Below are positions 34,452 to 46,900 of a stretch of 64,000 bases of DNA, piece by piece (the first letter of the stretch is position 1; each line of letters starts with the position of its first letter). Under the pieces are notes generated by a model. It saw only the letters and a list, made by a program, of their open reading frames with translations. It ran no database searches and had not been told where the DNA came from. The position numbers and the translations under genes are program-made. This DNA comes from Juglans regia (Eukaryota > Streptophyta > Magnoliopsida > Fagales > Juglandaceae): positions 19,172,640-19,236,639 of the forward strand of contig NC_049915.1 in the NCBI RefSeq assembly GCF_001411555.2. Direction: 5' to 3'.

Positions 34452-37439
34452 CTATTGACAGGATGCTTGTTTTAGTCCATAAATTGATTTCTTTAACTTG
34501 CAAACTAAATAATCACCTTTATCAGAATGACACCCTTCAGGTTGCTTCATGTATACCTCTTCTTCATGTATCTCATTCAAAAAAGTTATTTTCACATCCA
34601 TTTGATGTAGCTCTAAATCAGAGTGAGCTACTAATGTCCTGATCACTCTAAAAGAATCATTTTTAAAAATTGGATAGAAAGTATCGTGGTAGTCAATACC
34701 TTCTCTTTGTGTAAATTCTTTAGCTACAAGTCTAGTTTTATATCTATCGATATTACCATTTGAGTCTCTCTTGGTTTTATAAACCCATTTACAGCCAATG
34801 GCCTTAACTCCTTTAGGCAACTCGACAATTTCCCAAACTTGATTTTTAGCCATGGATTCCATTTCTTCTATCATAGCATCATGCCAAAATTTTGAATTTT
34901 CTCCACTCATGGCATGTGAAAATAAGATAGAATCATCTTTAGGTCCCACATCAAAGTCGGACTCTAGTAGGTACACATAGTAATCATCATAAATAGCAGG
35001 CTTCCTTATTCTAGAGGATCTTCTTAATTCTACAGTTTCATCCATATTATGTGGATGTTGAACCATAGATTCAAAGTTGGTATGTTCCTCATAAGGTGGT
35101 AGTGGTTCTTGAATTGATTGAGTTTCAAAGGTATCAGATTGATTTCCTTGAATGACAATCATGTCATTTTCATTCACGGATGTAATATCTGAATTCCGTG
35201 TTTCCTCCCACTCTATCTTTCGAGGAACATTACTCCCACTTATTCCAAAACCCTCAATAAATTTTACATTTATGGATTCTACAATTCTGGGTGTATGTGA
35301 AGGACAATAAAACCTGTAGCCCTTATAATTTTTTGCATAGCCAATGAAATAACCACTGACTGTCCTCGGATCCAATTTCTTTAGTTGTGGATTATAGACC
35401 CTAACTTCAACTTGACAACACCATATGCACATATACCTGAAACTAGGTTTCCATCCTTTCTATAATTCAAATGGTGTTTTGGAAACAACCTTAGATGGAA
35501 CTCTATTTAAGATATACATTGCAGTTTTTAAAGCCTCACTCCACAAAGATAAAGGAAGATTACAATTATTGAGCATACTTCATACCATATCCATAAGGGT
35601 ACGGTTTCGCCTTTCAGTAACAACATTTTGGTGAGGTGAACCTGGCATTGTATACTGAGCAATAATGCCTTCTTCCTTGAGAAGATTTGAAAATGGATCC
35701 GGTCGTTGCCCTAGCTCCTATATCTACCATAATATTCTCCACTCCTGTCAAATCTTACGATCTTTATTTTTATTTCTAATTGTTTTTCTACTTCCTTTTT
35801 ATATATTCTGAAAGCATCTAGTTTTTCAGATTTATAAAAAAGGAGATAAAGATACATAAATCATGAATAATCATCGATAAATGAGATAAAATATCTCTGG
35901 GTACTAAATGGTCCACAAATGTCAATGTATATGATTCCAAGAATTTCCTCACTCTTCTTGGCACCTTTATTGGTTTTGTTGGTTTGTTTACTCTTTATGC
36001 AATCCACACAAATACCAAAATAAGAAAAATCTAAAGTTTTTAAAACTCCATTATTAACTAATCTTTTAATTCTCTCTATGGAGATATGTCCCAATCTCCT
36101 ATGCCATAATATAGAGGATGACTTATCAATAATATTATGTTTAGTGCCAACTTTATCATGCATAGTTAATAGACTATTTTCTAAACAGAATCTAAATTTA
36201 ATTTATACAAACCATTAATCAAGGTCCTAGAGCCTACAAATGTGGAGTTTTTAAATACAGAAACATTTGAATTCACAAAATTAAATTCAAATTCCAAAGG
36301 TACTAATCTAGATATAGAGACCAAGTTTCTAGAAAATGAAGATACATAAAATTTGTTTTCAAGATCCAAAATATAACCATTATTTAAAATAAGTCTAAAA
36401 GTTCCTACAGCCTCGACATGCGAACGCATCCCATTTCCTGAGTAGATGTCTTGTTCACTTCCAATTGGTTTTCATAGGTTGAGAAACCCTTGTATGATAT
36501 TGACAATATGAATTGAGGTACCTGAATCAATTCACCATGTATTATGATGAGAGTCTACAAAATTGGACTCATAGCACACAAGAGAATTGAGATTACCTTT
36601 CTTCTCAAGCCATGATTTATACTTTATGCAACCTTTTTTTTTTTTTTTTGTGCCCTTTTTTCTTGCAAAAGAAGCATGTATCATTGTCTCCATAGCGTTT
36701 AAATGGTGCTTTTCCATCATTCTTCCACTTATTAATACTGACACTTTTGCCTTTCTTCCATTGTCCCTTCCTTTGAGTAACAAAATGAGCACTCTCAATA
36801 TTTTCATGTTTTAATCTCTCTTCTTCTTGTACACACATGGTTAAAATTTCATTAACGGACCATTTTTCCTTACGTGTTGTAAGAAATCTTAAATGGTTCA
36901 TATTCTGTAGGAAGAGAGTTGAGTATGAAATGGACAATGAATGAATCTAAGATCTCAATATCTAAAGACTTTAGTTGGGTTGCAATATCCCTCATTTCCA
37001 TTATGTGCTCACTCACGCTTCTGGATTTGCCATGCTTCATAACTGATAATTTGTTCATTAGGGTGCTAGCCAAGGCCTTATCAGAACTAACAAATTGCTC
37101 TTCAATAGCCTTTATGTAGTCCTTGACTTTATCACACTCTGGGATTGAACCTCTAATACTCTTACTCACATGTGACTTAATGAGCATTAGACTTAATCAG
37201 TTAGACCGCTCCCACCTTTCATAGGTATTCTTATCTACCAATGAACTTGATTCACTAGTGGGTATAGGTGGTTCATCCACATGAAGTGCCAAGTCCAAGT
37301 TCATGCACCCTAATGTTAAAAGAACCTTTTCTTTCCGGTCCAAAAAATTATCTCTATTCAGAATTGGAATATTAGAAGATTCAGTATTTAAAAAAGAAGT
37401 CATAGTAGCTACAATAACATAACCAAGAACATATATCAC
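34452..37439 (-). pseudogene. copia-2 gag-pol remnant
   Basis: Separate frames represent one broken polyprotein. Gag parts lie at 37439-37197, 37187-36870 and 36937-36617, the last with CFFCKKKGHKKKKKRLH, where the knuckle appears to lack its final Cys. A pre-protease or protease-region part lies at 36429-36181. The pre-integrase and integrase start lies at 36163-35861, with LWHRRLGHIS, CVDCIKSK and FIDDYS. The integrase end and reverse transcriptase lie at 35432-34452, with FIGYAKNYKGYRFY, WVYKTKRDSNGNIDRYK and KKSIYGLKQAS. In that part LVAKEF and FYPIFKND replace the more usual LVAKGF and FSPVVK type phrases, further decay. The catalytic reverse transcriptase centre is absent. Confidence 0.85.
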
Positions 37440-37444
37440 TCCTT

Positions 37445-38752
37445 TGAATCAAACAATAACTATAGTTTGAATCATCCAATGTCTAATTCAAAAAACAAAT
37501 CTAAATCTCCATGTGGGTAAAGATTGCAATATGCATAAAATTTGCTTGTATTTTTCTTTATAATAAGACTAGTGTTGTACAAATATTTAAGAAAAAGAGA
37601 TCCCACACCTATGGGTATAGGAAATCTCCTTTACCTAATATCATTTTCACTATCTTATTCCAATTAAATCAACATTTTTTCTTAATAATTACCTCCTATA
37701 GGGCCAAGTAATTACCATAATGATTTAGTTGCAATATAAAATGCCATTATAACAACATAAAATCAAATATATTAAAATATTATTGTATCTTAAGATGCTA
37801 TGGCTATTCTTAATATACAATAATATTTATACTCTAATATGGCATTTTTATTTAATTAATAAATTCACTATAACGTATTTATTTATGATGATATTACAGA
37901 AACTAATAATCAAACATCAAGATAATTCAAAATATATATTACTAGTTTCTGTACACAAATCTAATTATGAGTCTTTGATTTGTGTAAAGTAACCAAACAA
38001 ATTAATAACCATAATTTTGCTGACCTAATGGTTAGACAAACATATATATTAATTAATACAATTAAATAGGACGTTTTATGCATTGTCCTTTTCACCAAAT
38101 GTTTTATTATTTTATACAAACAAAAAATCAAATCACCTTTTCACTAACTGAGACTCAATCATCCAGTGGTCAAGCATCCATACGTACGTGTCATTTGGTT
38201 TAAGGGATTCAATCGAATCAAATCCCTACCCCACAGCCACAGGACCAAAAGATGCAAGCCAGAAAAATCATATCTTTTCAATTAAAAACCACTGTAAATG
38301 CCTCAAGAGGCGTGATTTGAAAAGGCACTAAAATGGTTTAAGGCACCGCTTCATGCAACCGCCGTGAGTCGGCATGCAAGCAGATGAAAAATTCATCCCT
38401 AACCTTCATCCAGAAACGAAAAAATTCTCGTTTTCTTGCAGGAAAAAAAAATTCCGTGAAAAATCTAACAAAATAACATATAAGATGTTGAACGTAAATC
38501 TCGTTTCATCAACAATTTCACATGGATTTTTTATTTACAAAGTCAAAAACATTTCAGATCTCTCTGAAAATAAAAATAAATTGATATAAATAATGATGAA
38601 TAAAACATGTCCGGGTAAAAAAAAATGATAAACTGTAACAAATAACAACAACCCACATATTGATATCAACACAGATCATGTCCAGACATGTGTTTCAACA
38701 AACAATCCATGTAACAATCGAAATCTATACTAAACAACGTGGCACAAGAGTT
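37445..38752 (-). other. copia-2 leader region
   Basis: An AT-rich stretch between the gag start and the primer site, in the element's own orientation. Short frames here show no domain. A leader over 1 kb is long for copia and may hold other inserted DNA, but none was identified. Confidence 0.4.
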
Positions 38753-38766
38753 GGCTCTGATACCAC
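38753..38766 (-). other. copia-2 primer binding site
   Basis: On the minus strand GTGGTATCAGAGCC, matching the standard plant initiator methionine tRNA primer site. It lies three bases from the probable LTR edge. Confidence 0.85.
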
Positions 38767-38769
38767 TAT

Positions 38770-39170
38770 TGTAAGATTTGAAAGAAAATCTAATAATAAA
38801 GAATCGTTAGAATACTAACCTTTGGCCATCGTTAATCAAGTATTTGTAAGAGCCGATTGTTTCTGAATTGTGAACCTTCACAGATTTCCATATGAAGAGT
38901 ATTGGGTAGAGATTTTCAGCTTATCTTTCTTTATGTTAATAAAAAATTGTGACGGATAGAGAATCACAAGCCTTTATATATAGATAGGCCAAGACCCTTA
39001 TCCACGATTTTCTAAGTGTTGCTTCCTTCCATCGAAGAATGTAACTGTTGGTTTTATTAAATGAGTAGTATCTTTATTTTTAATTACTCATAATTTTTAA
39101 TATAAATATAAAACTAATAAAATAAATAAATATATATAATATATTTGAAATGGTGTGGTATGGTAAGACA
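38770..39170 (-). repeat. copia-2 5' LTR, outer edge uncertain
   Basis: The inner edge is set by the primer site: TGTAAGATTTG on the plus strand. The outer edge is placed at GTAAGACA near 39170, because it ends in CA on the plus strand, but there is no second LTR to confirm it. TATATATAG near 38977 could be part of its promoter. Confidence 0.5.
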
Positions 39171-39847
39171 CCTTTAAGTCTCCCACGAGGAGACTTGTTC
39201 TTTCAGATTAAGCTCGTGCTAAAGATTTGAAAATGATGAAGAGGTAAAGGAAATAGAGCAGGTTTTTAAAAGACAGAAGGAAAGAATTGCTCGTATGTAG
39301 TATGTCATACTGCAAGGCATTGTTTCACTAATCTGATTGGTAGTTATAGTAACTATCTTTGCACAAAAAATTAGAATTAGAACAAATGCAATCTGCCATA
39401 CCAGACATCATGAACACAATTCAGCAAATTGATGGGACCTATAAGTGAATCACATGTCATCTATAAGTCATAGAGATTAGAGTATTTGTTGTTTGTTTGA
39501 TTTTGTTAGAAATCACATGTCATCTATAAGTGAAGTTCTATACAACATAATGGTAAGGACTGAAATTTATCAACTGGACAAGTGCCTGAGGACTTCTAGA
39601 GGGCTTTGGTTTGAGTGCCAGACACAGCATTGAGAAAGTAACTCAAAGGCAAAGTCAGAGCAAGTTTGGACAAATATAATATTTGACCATGTCATGAGTA
39701 CTATATATCATTTTGTAATTCTCTCTCTTTCCCTTCTTCCGAGGTGGGTTTTGGAGAAAATTGAATATTTGACCATGTCATGAGTACTATATATCATTTT
39801 GTTTCTCTTTAAAAATGACTTTTGACTCTCGAAGTCATGAATATTTG
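39171..39847. repeat. Duplicated block upstream of TNL-3, copy 1
   Basis: About 39211-39560 is repeated almost base for base at 43114-43460, including GCAAGGCATTGTTTC, GCAAATTGATGGGACC and the ATCACATGTCATCTATAAGT unit (twice). Copies of GAATATTTGACCATGTCAT follow. The block begins with about 21 bases like SRPR-alpha (GCTCGTGCT, then GATTTGAA). An 8-base hairpin, AAGTCTCC with GGAGACTT, lies at 39176-39196. At about 39848 the block joins TNL intron 2 sequence. No gene is seen. Confidence 0.75.
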
Positions 39848-42350
39848 ACCACTTAGTTTGAGACATTCTAAAACTAAAAATCAACATTGATCTCTTTAGA
39901 CTTTCTTTTCTTTAGAAAGAAAAAAACTTAGCGCAAAATGTATAAACAAAATTATGATTCTAGAAAGAAGTAAAATATGAAGCACTTTATGCTCTGATTT
40001 TGTTGGCGTATTATGCATTGTCTTACTAGGGAACAAACGAAATTCAAGGCATATTTGTAGAGTTGCCGGAACAAGACTTGATAAATTTGAATCCTAAAGC
40101 CTTTTTGAAGATGACAAACCTCAAGATATTTATAAATCGTAATGCACGTTTTTCAAGAAAGCTTAATTATCTCTCAAATGAGTTACGAGTATTTGACCGG
40201 CACGCCTATCCTAGTCCATCTTTCCGGCGAAACTTTCATGGAAAGAAACTCATTGTTTTAAAAATGAGTGAAAGCTTGCTCAAAGAATTGGGAGACGGAG
40301 TGAAGATACAGTTATTTCTTTCTACAAACTCTCTATGTATATATGTTGTAAACTTTCTACAAGCTAACATATTTTTCTTTCTTTTGTTTTTTTTTATACA
40401 GAGTTTTCAGAATTTGAAAGCTGTGAGATTCTCTGAATGTAAATTCCTAACGAAAATTCCCGATGTGTCGGGGCTCCAGAGTTTAGAGAGATTGGAAATT
40501 TTTTCTTGCGCAAACTTGGTTGAGGTACATCAATCTATTGGGTTCCTTGATAAACTCGTTGGACTGACAATTGCCTTTTCCCGAAATTTTACTATTTTGC
40601 CAAGATCCTCAAGTTGAGATCTCTAAAAACGCTTAGTTTTTCTTATTGCAAAAGGCTATAAAAATTCCTTGAAATTGAGAGTGAGATGAAATGTTTAAGA
40701 TCTGTTCAAATTAATGGCACTGCTATAAAAGAACTGTCTCTATCTATTGGGAATCTCACTGGACTTGAATATTTAGATTTATGTGAGTGCTACAAATTAA
40801 GGCATATCCCTAATAGCATTCTTCAGCTGCAACATCTCAGATATCTCAATCTAGGTTTTATTCAGACAAAAGAAAAAATCGCTTACCCTTAGGGGTGTAA
40901 ATTCAAATCGAAAAATCGGAAAACTGGACCGGACCGAACTGGACCGGTTTTACCGGTTTTGAACCGGTCCGGTCCGGAACCGGTTTTTAAAATGTAAAAA
41001 CCGGCCGGTTCCGGTCCAGTTCCGGTATTTTTTGGACCGGACCGGACCGGTTGATTAAAAAAAATATATTTTTATATATAATTTTTATACAAAATATTTT
41101 ATATATAATGTATAATTATAAATTTTTATGTGAAATTTTTATATATAATATATATAATTATATATATTCATATATGAAATAATTTCTTATTATAATTTAT
41201 AAATTATTATATAAAATGTTAATATTAAATCACTAAAAGTTTATAACTAATACTAATATATAACTTATAACTATACTAATAGCCTAATATTAATACTATT
41301 ACATAGTCTAATATATTAATAAAACTATAAAACAATTTTTTTTAAATCAAAATTTTTTTTTATAAACAAATTTTTAATGACAAATTGTGAAACTTACATT
41401 TTTAAAAAACTGAAAAACTGGACCGGACAGGACCGGAAACTGGTAAAACCGAAAGTACCGGTTTAAGAAGGTAATCGGTGCATAATCGGTTTTGAAAAAT
41501 ACAAAACCGGCACATACCGGTTCGGTCCTAGATTTTATCCAAAACCGGACCGGACCAGACCGGTTACACCCCTACTTACCCTCCTCCCTTGCAGAATTGA
41601 TCTCGTCACCTCCTCCAATGAATTCAGTGTTTCAAAAATTGCAAAAGTTGAATCTTCACCGAATATCTCTATCAAAAATAGATTTGGTTCTGTTAATTGC
41701 CTGCTATTATGTGTTGGAAAATTTAGATACATCAGTAATCAATGTCGTTATACTTGCTGAGTGGATCAGAGGATTTGTTCAATTACGGGATCTTACTTTG
41801 AATTATTACAAGCAACTTAAAGAAATCTCAAAACTTCCTCCAAATATAGAAGAGGTAGACGCTAGTACTGGATGCATGTCATTGGAGAGTTTTCCTGAAG
41901 TATCAAAGAAATTTGAATCCAAAACAAGTAGTTTACGTAGGTTAAACTCGATTTGAGGTCTCTCATTCTGTCTACCTTTGTCTACTAAAAATCATGATGC
42001 TTGTTCAACAGGAAAATCCAGAGACCCATCCATGCTGTACCCTTATATTTATGGGAAGCTAAAGACTCCAAAAGGTTATGTAAGTGTGATAAATGTTGAT
42101 TTGCTCTATTCAAATGAGATTAAAGGAATGATTAATTGTAATGATTAATTTAAAAAAACTGTAATGATGAGCTTGAAAATATTTGTATGTAAGTAATGTT
42201 TAGGAAGGAAATGAGATGAGATGAGATATAATTATTAAAGGAATCGAGTGCTACGCGCATGTTGTTGAGCTCAAACCCTCCCAAGGGCAATCTAGTAAAA
42301 TTCTTATCAGGATCTGCTATAATGGTGTATATCAATATTGATCTATGTAT
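39848..42350 (+). pseudogene. TNL-3: 5'-truncated TNL pseudogene
   Basis: It begins inside intron 2 (CCACTTAGTTTGAGAC matches TNL-2 near 27130), so TIR and NB-ARC are absent. Exon 3 is 40030-40305 and exon 4 starts at 40402. The donor after exon 3 is AT instead of GT (40306). The 96-base intron is open in frame, so the frame runs on to 40617. A one-base deletion near 40607 and TAA at 40659 break the LRR. A hAT element splits the exon at 40890. LRR sequence resumes to TGA at 41954, with the same deletion near the exon end as TNL-2. A C-JID remnant continues to about 42350, with the same MITE-like interruption as in TNL-2. It makes no functional receptor. Confidence 0.88.
40890..41574. mobile_element. 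hAT-type non-autonomous element with CCGG-rich ends
   Basis: 685 bases with perfect 11-base terminal inverted repeats (TAGGGGTGTAA and TTACACCCCTA) and an 8-base target duplication CTTACCCT at 40882-40889 and 41575-41582. The empty site is seen in TNL-2 (CGCTTACCCTCC near 28153). Both subterminal parts are packed with ACCGG and CCGGT units, while the middle is AT-rich and non-coding. An 8-base duplication and subterminal repeats fit the hAT superfamily. Confidence 0.92.
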
Positions 42351-43108
42351 ACGTAAGGTATTTCAATGGGCTCAGGTAATGTATTGTTGAATTACCACGA
42401 ACAAACAAATTAATATGCTAATTAATTATATATACCTCTGATTATTTACGCACAAGGTAGACATTATTTAACATATTGTATGCTTAGTCAATTAGAAATT
42501 AACACCAAGCAATAATGGTTAATTATTAAAACAGTACTCTGCGTGCACACATACGTACATACACATATATACGTATGTATACACGTACATACGTTATCCA
42601 AATATCAACAAGATCCATCTAATTTAACATATACATATGTAATTCCATTAGTGATTAATCGATCTATAGTAATATTTTGGTTGAGGTTTTTGTGTTTTGG
42701 CATTGAGTTGCTAAATTCGGTATCATCATGTCCAGCTTGTACCCATACATGATAGGGGAGTTTGATCTGGGACCGTTCATCGGTTTGCCTTGTGAAAATT
42801 CTCTCTCTCTTTCCCGTCTCCCGTGGTGGAATTTTGGAGAAAGTTGAATATTTGACCATGTCATCATGAGTAGTATATATAATTTTATTTCTCTCTTTGA
42901 AAATGACTTTTGAAGATGTATTTGACTCTACAAGTCACGATGGAGGCTTTTTTGGGAAGAAAGGAGAGGGTGGCCGGTTGTACGTGGGAAACAGCAAAGA
43001 ATATGAATATTATGAACAAGATTATAACAGAGTTGTATTTTATTTTATAGATCAGTAAAAGTAATGGAAGGATACAATCTCGAAGGATTTGCAATATTAT
43101 ATAGAGCT
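42351..43108. other. Intergenic DNA between TNL-3 and TNL-4
   Basis: Holds an alternating purine-pyrimidine stretch rich in ACGTAC and ATATAC (42541-42595) and a further copy of the TNL-2 downstream sequence (TTCGGTATCATCATGTCCAGCT near 42717, matching about 28919). It also has one GAATATTTGACCATGTCATC unit near 42846. No gene is seen. Confidence 0.45.
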
Positions 43109-43560
43109 GATCAAGCTCGTGCTGAAGATTTGAAAATGATGAAGAGGTAAAGGAAATCGAGCAGGTTTTGAAAAGAAAGAAGGAAAGATCAATTGCTCGT
43201 ATGTAGTATGTCATAGTACTGCAAGGCATTGTTTCTCTAATCTGATTGGTAGTTATAGTAACTATCTTTGCACAAAAAATTAGAATTAGAACAAACGCAA
43301 TCTGCCATACCAGACATCATGAACACAATTCAGCAAATTGATGGGACCTATAAGTGAATCACATGTCATCTATAAGTCATAGAGATTAGAGTATTTGTTG
43401 TTTGTTTGATTTTGTTATAAATCACATGTCATCTATAAGTGAAGTTCTACACCACATTATGGTAAGGACTGAAATTTATCAACTGGACAAGTGCCTGAAG
43501 ACTTCTAGAGGGATTTGAGTTTGAGTGCTAGACACAGCATTGAGAAAGTAAGTCAAAGGC
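43109..43560. repeat. Duplicated block, copy 2
   Basis: Matches 39209-39660 with few changes and in the same orientation, about 3.9 kb apart. Here it lies upstream of the intact TNL-4, while copy 1 lies before the truncated TNL-3, so the two blocks could have recombined to delete the 5' half of TNL-3. Confidence 0.8.
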
Positions 43561-43564
43561 AGAG

Positions 43565-43909
43565 CAAGTTGAATATTTGACCATGTCATGATGAGTACTA
43601 TATATCATTTTGTTTCTCTTTAAAAATAACTTTTGACTCTCAAAGTCATGAATATTTGACCATGTCATCTATGGGTGTTATTTATATATGTTCCTTCGAA
43701 GCTGCCAAAAGCTAAGGATCATTTGTGTTATTTATTATTTGTCTCCATCAAATGTTCCTCAAAGAAGATGCCAAGAAACCCCTCATATCTCAATGGGCGT
43801 TTAATATTCAACTTTTACGTAATATATTAAATGATGCAACGCGGCTTCTAACTCAATTTAAGCAGAGTTGTTTTATGATAATCAGTCATAGATAAACAGT
43901 ACTTCTCTG
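43565..43909 (+). promoter_or_regulatory. TNL-4 promoter with W-box cluster
   Basis: Three W-box cores lie within 85 bases: TTGACC at 43577, TTGACT at 43633 and TTGACC at 43656. W-boxes bind WRKY factors, which commonly control immune receptor genes. The nearer half (43765-43909) matches the TNL-1 promoter, ending with the leader AATCAGTCATAGATAAACAGT before the start codon. Binding is inferred from the motif only. Confidence 0.5.
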
Positions 43910-46900
43910 ATGGCCTTTCAAGGTGCTTCTACCTCTTCCCTTTCTTCCTTCACTCGTTGGTGGACTTATGATGTATTCTTGAGTTTTAGGGGTGAAGATA
44001 CTCGTCAAAATTTCACTGCCCATCTCCTTCAAGCATTGGATCGAAAGAAAATAAACACATACATAGATTACAAGCTTCGAAGAGGGGAGGAAATCTCAGA
44101 AGAACTTCTCAAAGCTATTGAGAGCTCAAGGATCTCAATTGTCGTCCTCTCAAAAAACTATGCATCATCCACATGGTGTTTGGATGAGTTGATGAAGATC
44201 CTAGAGTGTAGAAAAACGAAGCAACAAAAAGTACTACCGGTGTTTTACGGTGTAAATCCAATAGAAGTGCGACATCAGAGAGAGAGTTTCGGAAAAGCAT
44301 TGGCTAAACTTAAAGAGAGGTTCAAGGATGAGTCAAAGGTGGAGAGGTGGAAAGCAACCCTAACAGAAGTGGCCGGTTTGTCTGGATTCACTTTAGGAGA
44401 TAGGTATACTACTTCTACTCCCTTGTATGCCTTCATTTAAAAACAAAAATATGATCATAATACATCTTTATAACACAAGTGTATGTATGTGTGTATATCA
44501 AAATTTAGGAACTCAACATTAAATTAGAAGCTCCCTGCTTCTTAACAAGGCAAACCGAATTCGAGAATGGAAGCAAAAAAGTTCATTAAATAGATCATTG
44601 CCATTTGCTACGTATAGGATATCAAAATTTAGGAACTCATCATTAAATCATAACTCATTTTATTTTGTTTCTTTATTGTGAAAGCTCAAGATGATCAGAG
44701 CTTTTCTTTTCTTTCTTTTTTTTTTTTTCTTTTTTATTTTTTATTTTTGCATTTGTAGGACCGAACCAGAATTTATTCAAGAAATTGTTCAAGACGTTTC
44801 TAAAGTAGTAAAGCCTAAATATTTATATGACGTTGCCAAGCATCCAGTCGGAATGGAGTCTAGAGTACGTGACATCCATGATATACTTCTACGTGTGGGA
44901 GTGAATGATACACGCATTCTAGGGATCTATGGAACTGGAGGAATTGGTAAGACAAATCTGTCTAAAGAAATCTACAACACATTTACTGACCAGTTTGAAA
45001 ATTGTTGCTTTCTTGCAAACGTGAGAGAAACTTCAAAGAGTGAGTATGGTTTAATTCAATTGCAATTTACACTTCTTTGCGAGATCCTCGGTGACTGGAG
45101 TTTGAAGGTTAGAAATGAAGATGAAGGAATGGGTCTCATAAAAAAAATGCTTTGGAGTAAAAGGGTTCTTTTAGTTCTTGACGACTTGGATCAATCAGTC
45201 AAAGTTGAAACCCTACTTGGAGGATGTGATTGGTTTGGTTTAGGAAGTTTAATCATTATAACAACTAGGGATGAAAATTTATTAACTAGTAATAATGTTC
45301 ATTTACGATATAAGGTGGAGGAATTGGATCGTGACGAAGCTCTTCAACTTTTTTGTTGGAATGCCTTCAAAAATAAAAATCCTAGCCATGATTTTGTAGA
45401 AATCACAAAAAATGTACTCCATTACGTTGGGGGCCTTCCGTTGGCCTTAACGGTGCTAGGCTCGGATCTATATAGTAGGGACATTCATTATTGGATAAGT
45501 GCTTTAGAAAAGTACAAAAAAATTCCTCCCAAAGATATTCTTAAAAAGCTTAGAATAAGTTATGATGGCTTGGATGAAAGTGAGAAGAGTATTTTCTTGG
45601 ATATTGCATGTTTCTTTACAGGTGAGGAAGAAGAATATGTTACTAAAGTACTTGATGGTTGTGGTTTCTTTCCTAATTGTGGTATGAAAGTTCTTGTGGA
45701 TAAGTCTCTCATTACCATTAGTGAGTGGGGCAGATTAATCATGCATGACTTACTCAAAGATATGGGTAGAGAAATTGTTCGTCAAGAATCACCCGAAGAA
45801 CCTGAGAAACGTAGTAGGTTGTGGTTTCATGAAGACGTTCGTCATGTACTTGAAGAAACTAAGGTAAGAGTTGCATAAAAAAAACACATTTCATCTTTTG
45901 ATTGTAAAATTGGATTGAGATTACATATGCATGCACCCATTTATCTGTATTAGTACATCTACCACGTATTAATCTCATAATAGGTATTTTGTTTATGAAT
46001 AGAATGCCTTAAATGAGGAGGGAAAAAAAAACTTTTGGTTACATTGAGACAATTTTTTTTTTTTTAGCATCCTGCTTTTTTCTTATATAAAAGATAAAAT
46101 TGGTAGGTAAAAGTGAAAGCAAACAAGGACATTTTGTGTTGAATCACTTAGGCTCAACTTGTTTTCGTTTTCTAATATTATTTTTGTTTTGAGATTTGAA
46201 TAAATTAAATTGTTTATTTTATTTTGTGTATGAATTTGAAAAAATTATAATGATGAGATGAGATAAGATGAAAAGTTTTGTGAAAGTGATCAAGGCCTTA
46301 GTTTGAGACAATCTAAAAATAAAAATCAAACATTAAGTTTAAAAAAAAATAGAAAAGGAAAGTACAAGCGCAATGTATATATATAAACAAAATTATGATT
46401 TTAGCAAGTGGTAAAATATGAAGAATGTTATGTTCTGATTTTGTTTGCATTGTCTTACTAGGGAACAAACAAGATTCAAGGCATATTGATAGAGTTTCCA
46501 AAACAAGACTGGATAGATTTGAATCCTGAGACTTTCTCGGCGATGAAAAGGCTCAGGATATTTATAAATCGCAATGCACGTTTTTCAAGAGAGCCTAATT
46601 ATCTCTCCAACGAATTAAGAATACTTGATTGGCGTAGTTATCCTGGTTATTCTTTCCCGCAAAACTTTAATGGAGAGAAACTCGTCGTTTTAAAAATGTA
46701 TGAAAGCTTGTTCAAAGAATTGGGAGACGGATTGAAGGTATAATTATTTCTTTCTTTTATATCCTGTAAGGTTCTACAAGTTAAGCTATTTTCCTTTGTT
46801 TTGTTTTATTTCTTTGCAGAGTTTCCAGAATTTGAAAATTATGAGATTCTCTAAATGTAAATTCCTAACAAAGATTCCTGATATGTCAGGACTCCATACT

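Larger units (their letters stand above)
34351..39170 (-). mobile_element. Truncated Ty1/copia retrotransposon, copia-2
   Basis: Read from high to low coordinates: a probable LTR (about 39170-38770), a primer site (GTGGTATCAGAGCC, 38766-38753), a leader of about 1.3 kb, gag from about 37400, a zinc-knuckle region near 36680, integrase parts at 36429-35861 and 35432-35200, then reverse transcriptase to about 34356. Reverse transcriptase breaks off soon after YGLKQAS, before the YVDD site, where LINE sequence begins. RNase H and the second LTR are absent. Several stops and shifts are present. It belongs to a different copia lineage from copia-1. Confidence 0.85.

Noticed and set aside
39176..39196. 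Eight-base hairpin as a terminator or small RNA
   Set aside because: Plant polymerase II genes do not use such terminators, and the stem is too short for a microRNA precursor.
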